Origin: Limobrevibacterium gyesilva
GTDB taxonomy: Bacteria; Pseudomonadota; Alphaproteobacteria; Acetobacterales; Acetobacteraceae
DNA length: 64,000 bases
Direction: 5' to 3'
NCBI RefSeq assembly: GCF_025989185.1
Contig: NZ_JAPDNT010000008.1
Location: forward strand, 62,001 to 126,000
Below, piece by piece: positions 59,415 through 64,000 of this stretch. Each line of letters opens with the position of its first letter. Positions within the stretch are counted from its first letter, which is position 1. A model generated the notes under the pieces. The model was not told where the DNA came from and ran no database searches. It worked only from the letters and a program-made list of their open reading frames with translations. The position numbers were made by a program, and so were the translations under genes.

Positions 59415-60707
59415 TCAGGCGCTGGCGGCGTCGAGGGCCTGGCCGAGATCGGCGAGGATGTCGTCGATGTGCTCGATGCCGATGGACAGGCGGACATAGC
59501 CGGGGGAGACGCCGGTGGCTTCCTGCTCGGCCTCGTTGAGCTGGGAGTGGGTGGTGGTGCCGGGATGGATGGCGAGGCTGCGGGCGTCGCCGATATTGGC
59601 GACGTGGTAGAACATCTTCAGCGCCTCGATGAACTTGCGGCCGGCGGCGGCGCCGCCCTTCAGCTCCATGCCGACCAGGCCGCCCATGCCGTGCGGGAGG
59701 TATTTCGCGGTCCAATCCGCCGCCTGGCCGGTGAGGGTGGAGGGGTGGATGACGCGCGCGACGTCCTTGCGCTCGCCGAGATACCTGGCGACCGCCAGCG
59801 CGTTGTCGCTGTGCGCGCGCATGCGCAGCGCGATGGTCTCGACGCCCTGCAGGATCAGGAAGGCGTTGAACGGGCTGATGGCGGCGCCGAGGTCGCGCAG
59901 CAGGGTGACGCGCATCTTGAGGATGTAGGCGATCGGGCCGAGCGGCTTCACCGCCTGCGACCAGACCGCGCCGTGGTAGCTGGGATCGGGCGTGTTCAGC
60001 GCGGGCTGGCGGGCGGCGTGGGCTTCCCAGTCGAAATTGCCGCCGTCGATGACGGCGCCGCCGATGGAGGTGCCGTGGCCGCCGAGATACTTGGTGAGGG
60101 AGTACATCACCACCGCGGCGCCGTGGTCGAACGGGCGCACCAGCAGGGGCGCGGCGGTGTTGTCCATGATCAGCGGGATGCCGAAGCGGCGGCCGATGGC
60201 GGCGACCTCGGCGATCGGGAAGACGCGCAGCTTCGGGTTGGGCAGGGTTTCCGCGTAGTAGGCGCGGGTGCGCTCGTCGGTGGCGCGGGCGAAGGCCTCG
60301 GGGTCGGCGGGGTCGACGAAGCGGGTCTCGATGCCCTGGTCCTTCAGCGTGTTGGCGAAGAGATTCCAGGTGCCGCCGTAGAGGTCGGTGGAGGAGACGA
60401 TGTTGTCGCCGGCGCGGGCGAGGTTCTGCACGGACAAGGCGCTGGCGGACTGGCCGGAGGCGACGGCGAGGGCGGCGACGCCGCCTTCGAGGGCGGCGAG
60501 CCGCTTCTCCAGCACGTCCGTCGTCGGGTTCATGATGCGCGTGTAGATGTTGCCGAGCGCGCGCAGGCCGAACAGGTCGGCGGCATGGTCGGGGCTGTCG
60601 AACTGGTAGGACGTGGTCTGGTAGATCGGCACGGCGACGGCGGTGGTGGCCTCGTCGCGGCGCCAGCCGGCGTGCAGCGCGAGGGTCTCGGGGTGCTTGC
60701 TGGTCAT
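59415..60707 (-). CDS. metY: O-acetylhomoserine sulfhydrylase (MetY-like)
   Basis: A 430-residue PLP enzyme of the Cys/Met metabolism family. It would make homocysteine from O-acetylhomoserine and sulfide. It has PIYQTTSYQFDSPDHAADLF, YTRIMNPTTDVLEKRLAALEGG, the PLP lysine in YSLTKYLGGHGTSIGG and a long C-terminal NIGDARSLAIHPGTTTHSQL (NIGD.RSL.IHPA.TTH pattern). Length favours MetY over MetB/MetC. AGGAGAG precedes the ATG. A perfect palindrome lies 55 bp upstream. I see no SAM riboswitch. Confidence 0.92.
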   Translation of the reverse strand: MTSKHPETLALHAGWRRDEATTAVAVPIYQTTSYQFDSPDHAADLFGLRALGNIYTRIMNPTTDVLEKRLAALEGGVAALAVASGQSASALSVQNLARAGDNIVSSTDLYGGTWNLFANTLKDQGIETRFVDPADPEAFARATDERTRAYYAETLPNPKLRVFPIAEVAAIGRRFGIPLIMDNTAAPLLVRPFDHGAAVVMYSLTKYLGGHGTSIGGAVIDGGNFDWEAHAARQPALNTPDPSYHGAVWSQAVKPLGPIAYILKMRVTLLRDLGAAISPFNAFLILQGVETIALRMRAHSDNALAVARYLGERKDVARVIHPSTLTGQAADWTAKYLPHGMGGLVGMELKGGAAAGRKFIEALKMFYHVANIGDARSLAIHPGTTTHSQLNEAEQEATGVSPGYVRLSIGIEHIDDILADLGQALDAASA

Positions 60708-60762
60708 GTGGGCTCTCCTGGGGCTTCGGGGTCTTGAAGCCCATTTCACGCGGCAAGACAAG

Positions 60763-60783
60763 GTATCGTATATATTACGATAC
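60763..60783. promoter_or_regulatory. Palindrome upstream of metY
   Basis: GTATCGTA / TACGATAC, 8-bp arms and a TATAT spacer, inside an AT-rich stretch (60750-60805) of an otherwise GC-rich region. Position fits a repressor site overlapping the metY promoter. Confidence 0.5.
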
Positions 60784-60847
60784 GAATACGTATATCGTGT
60801 CGCCGGAGGGACCGCGCCGGCAAGGAGACGTGCCGGCGCGGTGCGGG

Positions 60848-62272
60848 TCAGGCGGCGGCGCGGGGCCTGAGCGGCGGCGTCACGTCGTCGGGCAGCGGGC
60901 AGACATAGGGATTGGTCTCGGTGCGGGCGGCGTAGTCGGCCTTCGCCTTCTCGACCAGGGCCGGGTCCTTCAGCGCATCGACAGCGGTCGAGGCCATGAC
61001 CTTGGCGACGTGGATCATGCCCTTGTGCGCCAGTGCCGACTTGCCCTGCGCGGTGAGCTGCCAGGAATGACCGGGCGTGCCGATGGCGTAGGTGGCGCCG
61101 CGGGCCTGCACGGTGGGGACGACCCAGCTGACGTCGCCGACATCGGTGGAGCCCATCATCGGCGCGCCCTTGGCGTCGAGTGGCACGACGGTGTCGCAGA
61201 GCGGCGTGTCCTTCTTCACCGGCAGGCCGACGCGGCGATAGGCGCTGCTGATGTCCTCGTCGGACAAGGTCGCCTGGAACTGCGCCGCGAGGGCCCGGTC
61301 GGCGTCGTCGAAAGGCGGCGGGCCGAGGCGGGTGAGGGCGTCGTACATGGTCTTTTCCAGCGGCGTGTTGCCGAGCAGGTTGGAGACCGCGCTGACGACC
61401 TTGATCGCGACCTGCGTCTCGGTCATCAGGGCCGCGCCCTGGGCCACTTTCTTGACCCGCTCGATCAGCGGCCAAAGCTCGGTGAGGTCGCGGGCGCGGA
61501 TGGCGTAGCGGACTTTCGCGGTGGCCTGCACCACGTTCGGGGCGACGCCGCCGCCGTCCAGCAGCGCGTAGTGGATGCGGGCGTCGCTGGGCATGTGCTC
61601 GCGCATGTAGTTGACGCCGACATTCATCAGCTCCACCGCGTCGAGCGCGCTGCGGCCGAGATGCGGGGCGGCGGCGGCGTGGCTGGCGCGGCCGGTGAAG
61701 GTGAAGTCGACGCGCATGTTGGCGAGCGACATCCCGTCGTTCACGCCGGAGAAGGCGGCGGGGTGCCAGGAGATGGCGATGTCCACGTCCTTGAAGCAGC
61801 CTTCACGCACCATGAACGCCTTGGCCGCGCCGCCTTCCTCGGCCGGGCAGCCATAGTAGCGGACGCGGCCGGGCAGGCCGTTGGCGGCGAGCCAGTCCTT
61901 CACCGCGGTGGCGGCCAGCAGCGAGGCGCTGCCGAGCAGGTTGTGGCCGCAGCCATGGCCCATGCCGTCGCCCGCGAGCGGCTTCGGCTCGGCGATGCCG
62001 GCTTCCTGGCTGAGGCCGGGGAGTGCGTCGTATTCGCCGAGGATGGCGATGACCGGGCCGCCTTCGCCGGCCTCGCCCATCACGGCGGTGGGGATGCCGG
62101 CGAGGTTCTCGGTGACGCGGAAGCCTTCGTCGCGCAGCATCTTCGTGTGCTCGGCGCAGGATCTGTATTCGTTGTAGGCGATTTCCGGCATGTCCCAGAT
62201 GCGGTCGCTGAGCTCGACGTAGTCGTCGCGCTTGGCGTCGACCAGGCGCCAGATCTGTTCTTCGTTCTGCAT
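60848..62272 (-). CDS. M20 family amidohydrolase (AbgB-like)
   Basis: A 474-residue M20 zinc amidohydrolase, closest in layout to p-aminobenzoyl-glutamate hydrolase subunit B. It has ILGEYDALPG, the metal motif GMGHGCGHNLLG, YGCPAEEGGAAK, ISWHPAAFSGV and a lid domain with GRASHAAAAPHLGRSALDAV. It would release an amine from an N-acyl or peptide-like substrate in the cytoplasm. It follows the alpha/beta hydrolase gene by 25 bp on the same strand, and a binding protein precedes that, so it likely hydrolyses the imported solute. Confidence 0.9.
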   Translation of the reverse strand: MQNEEQIWRLVDAKRDDYVELSDRIWDMPEIAYNEYRSCAEHTKMLRDEGFRVTENLAGIPTAVMGEAGEGGPVIAILGEYDALPGLSQEAGIAEPKPLAGDGMGHGCGHNLLGSASLLAATAVKDWLAANGLPGRVRYYGCPAEEGGAAKAFMVREGCFKDVDIAISWHPAAFSGVNDGMSLANMRVDFTFTGRASHAAAAPHLGRSALDAVELMNVGVNYMREHMPSDARIHYALLDGGGVAPNVVQATAKVRYAIRARDLTELWPLIERVKKVAQGAALMTETQVAIKVVSAVSNLLGNTPLEKTMYDALTRLGPPPFDDADRALAAQFQATLSDEDISSAYRRVGLPVKKDTPLCDTVVPLDAKGAPMMGSTDVGDVSWVVPTVQARGATYAIGTPGHSWQLTAQGKSALAHKGMIHVAKVMASTAVDALKDPALVEKAKADYAARTETNPYVCPLPDDVTPPLRPRAAA

Positions 62273-62297
62273 GTGGGGCTCCGTTGGGGTCAGGGTG

Positions 62298-63143
62298 TCA
62301 GTTCGCGGCGGCGTGCAGGGCGGCGGCGAGGATGGGGGCGGCGGCGGCGGACATGAGCTTGCCGTCGTGGCCGACATCCGGGACGTCGATGATGGTCCAG
62401 GCGCAGGGCTCGCCGCGCGCGCCGGCGGCGGCGCGGGCGGTGGCGATGTAGCGGTGGGCGCGTTCGTAGCGCGTGCCGCCCTGGCGCATGGCCGGCGCTT
62501 CCTTGGGGAAATGCTCGCTGGTGGCGTCGATGTCGGCGGTGCCGGCCATGACGGTAAGGCGGAAGGCGAGCAGGGCCTGCAGGGCCGCGTCGTCCATGCC
62601 GGTGGCGCCGAGGCCGTAGGGGAACTCGGTGTCGAGGTCGGGCATGGCGTAGGTGCCGGCATTGGCGGTGACGGCGGCGGCGACGTTGTCGCGGAAGCCG
62701 AGCGAGATCAGGCGGTGCACGAACTGGCCGCCGGCGGAGTGGCCGAACAGGCCATAGCGCCGCCGGTTGGTCACGCCCTGCGCCTGCAGTGCCGCGAAGA
62801 TGCGGCCGGGGACGGCGTAGGTCCATTCCGCGCGGGGCTTGGGGCGGCCCAGCGCGTCGGCGCGGTTGCCGAAATTGTACCAAAGTGAGCCGGGGAAGGA
62901 GTCGTTCGGGAACTGCGGGGCGATCACGAGCAGGCCGGCCTCGTCCACCAGCGGGAGCCAGAAGTCGCGGTAGTCGTCGCCGTTGCGCAGGACGCCGTGA
63001 TGCACGAACAGCACGGGCGTGTCGGGGGCGTAGTGGCGCGGGCGGGCGCTGCGCAGGGTGAGACCCCGCCCGGGCAGGGCGGGGTCCTCGTAGGGAACGT
63101 CGTTGGCGCCCGGCCGGGCGACAAGGGCACGCAGGTCGGTCAT
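62298..63143 (-). CDS. Alpha/beta hydrolase
   Basis: A 281-residue alpha/beta-fold hydrolase. VLFVHHGVLRNGDDYRD contains the HG oxyanion region, GLFGHSAGGQFVHRL the nucleophile elbow (GHSAGG) and PDVGHDGKLM the catalytic His region. There is no signal peptide. It would act as an esterase or amidase. It lies in a minus-strand operon with a peptide-type binding protein upstream (13 bp gap) and an M20 amidohydrolase downstream. Confidence 0.88.
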   Translation of the reverse strand: MTDLRALVARPGANDVPYEDPALPGRGLTLRSARPRHYAPDTPVLFVHHGVLRNGDDYRDFWLPLVDEAGLLVIAPQFPNDSFPGSLWYNFGNRADALGRPKPRAEWTYAVPGRIFAALQAQGVTNRRRYGLFGHSAGGQFVHRLISLGFRDNVAAAVTANAGTYAMPDLDTEFPYGLGATGMDDAALQALLAFRLTVMAGTADIDATSEHFPKEAPAMRQGGTRYERAHRYIATARAAAGARGEPCAWTIIDVPDVGHDGKLMSAAAAPILAAALHAAAN

Positions 63144-63156
63144 TGCGGCGAAGGTC

Positions 63157-64000
63157 CTATTTCAGGGAGAGGCCGTCCGGATCGGTCGCCTGGTCGACGC
63201 GGCCGACATAGGTGTAGCGGTCCTTGAAGGCCCAGACGGTGGTTTCCCAGTAGAGCGGGATCAGCGCGTGGTCCTGCAGGGCGATGGTCGTTGCCTTCTC
63301 GAGATGGGCGCGGCGGCTGGCCTCGTTCATGTCCTCGAGTGCCGGGAGGAAGGCGGCGTCGAAGGCGTCGCTGTGGTAGCGGCCATAGTTGGAGGTGCCG
63401 ATCCCGCGGTCGGGGAAGGGGCTGACGACGAAGTAGCGCAGCAGCGTGGCCTCGCCGGTGCCGTTGCCCCAGCCGCCGAGCCCGAGGCTGAACTCGCGCT
63501 TGGCGCGGCGGGGGAAGAACATGGTCTGGGTCATCGCGTCCACGGTGGTGCGGATGCCGATGCGGGTGAGGTACTGGCCGATCGCCTGGGCCACCTGCGC
63601 GTCGTTGATGTAGCGGTCGTTGGTGGCGGAGAGGGTGAGCGCGAAGCCGTCGGGGTAGCCGGCCTCGGCCAGCAGGGCGCGGGCGCGGGCGGGGTCGTAG
63701 TCGCGCGCGGGCGGGGTGGCGAGCGAGGAGAACATGCCCGGCGTGACGTACTGGTCGGCGGGGACGGCGAGGCCGTCCATCAGCCGGGTGGCGATGGTCT
63801 TGCGGTCGATGGCCAGCGACAGGGCCTGGCGGACGCGGACGTCCTGCAGCGGGTTGCGGCCGTCCTTGGTGGTGATCAGCGGCGTTTGCGGGCGGCCGAT
63901 ATCCGGCTGCAGGAACATGATGCGGTCGGACGGGGTGACGGTCCAGGCAAGGCCGCCCTTCGCCTTCAGCACCGGCAGATCCTGCGAGGAGGGGTTCTCG
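63157..64000 (-). CDS. ABC transporter substrate-binding protein, family 5 (N-terminus off window)
   Basis: The C-terminal 280 residues of a DppA/OppA-type binding protein that continues beyond the right edge. It has VRVRQALSLAIDRKTIA, MFSSLATPPARDYDPARARALLAEAGYPDGF (adjoining motifs), QAIGQYLTRIGI and TIALQDHALIPLYWETTVWAFKDR (adjoining motifs). It is the first visible gene of an operon with the hydrolase and M20 genes, which probably process what it captures. Confidence 0.92.
   Translation of the reverse strand, partial: ENPSSQDLPVLKAKGGLAWTVTPSDRIMFLQPDIGRPQTPLITTKDGRNPLQDVRVRQALSLAIDRKTIATRLMDGLAVPADQYVTPGMFSSLATPPARDYDPARARALLAEAGYPDGFALTLSATNDRYINDAQVAQAIGQYLTRIGIRTTVDAMTQTMFFPRRAKREFSLGLGGWGNGTGEATLLRYFVVSPFPDRGIGTSNYGRYHSDAFDAAFLPALEDMNEASRRAHLEKATTIALQDHALIPLYWETTVWAFKDRYTYVGRVDQATDPDGLSLK

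Noticed and set aside
60708-60847. SAM riboswitch before metY
   Set aside because: Only a short GGGCTTC/GAAGCCC hairpin is seen; no conserved SAM-I or SAM-II core could be recognised.

Overview
The window is high-GC bacterial chromosome with tightly packed genes, many 4-bp ATGA/GTGA overlaps and frequent GTG/TTG starts. The gene content (MucR/Ros regulator, FNR/FixK boxes, many family-5 ABC binding proteins, M81/MlrC, HyuA/HyuB, AGE epimerase, PEP-CTERM) fits an alphaproteobacterium, plausibly an Acetobacteraceae relative within Rhodospirillales. That placement is inference; no rRNA or tRNA gene is visible. I see no CRISPR array, prophage or intact IS.

Layout. (1) 1-11.1 kb: catabolic genes. 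A partial MFS transporter and an AGE-type epimerase come first. A minus-strand operon follows (APH-type kinase, enolase paralogue, D-2-hydroxyacid dehydrogenase). Divergent from it runs a plus-strand operon: GMC oxidoreductase, SelA-like PLP enzyme, D-threonine-aldolase-like PLP enzyme and MlrC peptidase. (2) 11.1-18.8 kb: a palindromic repeat, an MFS exporter, a DUF3096 peptide, a MucR regulator, a CMD/AhpD-like protein with thiolase and acyl-CoA ligase, and a TPR-glycosyltransferase. (3) 18.8-32.7 kb: an Amadori-compound (fructosyl-amino-acid type) system. It has a binding protein, a FAD oxidase, FrlB-like deglycase, FrlD-like kinase, HyuA/HyuB and a Dpp/Opp-type transporter with a fused permease-ATPase. 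The same 12-bp HutC-type palindrome precedes both the binding-protein gene and frlB. (4) 32.8-40.6 kb: a low-oxygen cluster with two FNR/FixK boxes. It holds two small cytochromes c, a GroEL paralogue without the GGM tail, an acyl-CoA ligase with a frame break, and a 2-oxoacid dehydrogenase E1alpha/E1beta/E2 set translationally coupled to a discrete acyl carrier protein. A formamidopyrimidine-DNA glycosylase gene follows.

(5) 42-53 kb: signalling and cell surface. Two large hybrid histidine kinases and an ATP-grasp protein flank a STAS-HPt-NtrC-type operon, a PEP-CTERM protein and an exopolysaccharide sugar transferase. Good sigma-54 -24/-12 promoters precede both the STAS operon and the sugar transferase, so the sigma-54 activator probably controls itself and the polysaccharide gene. 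(6) 53-64 kb: mixed accessory metabolism. It includes a YgiT-like zinc-ribbon protein next to a consensus CRP site, an SDR, a double retropepsin lipoprotein, a binding protein, an RpiR regulator, a COG4280-like membrane protein with a small partner, a His-tract protein and MetY. Last is a minus-strand set of M20 amidohydrolase, alpha/beta hydrolase and a binding protein that runs off the right edge.

The strongest candidates for undescribed biology are the FNR-controlled dehydrogenase-ACP-GroEL cluster, the Amadori/HyuAB regulon defined by a shared operator, and the STAS-HPt-sigma-54 circuit.
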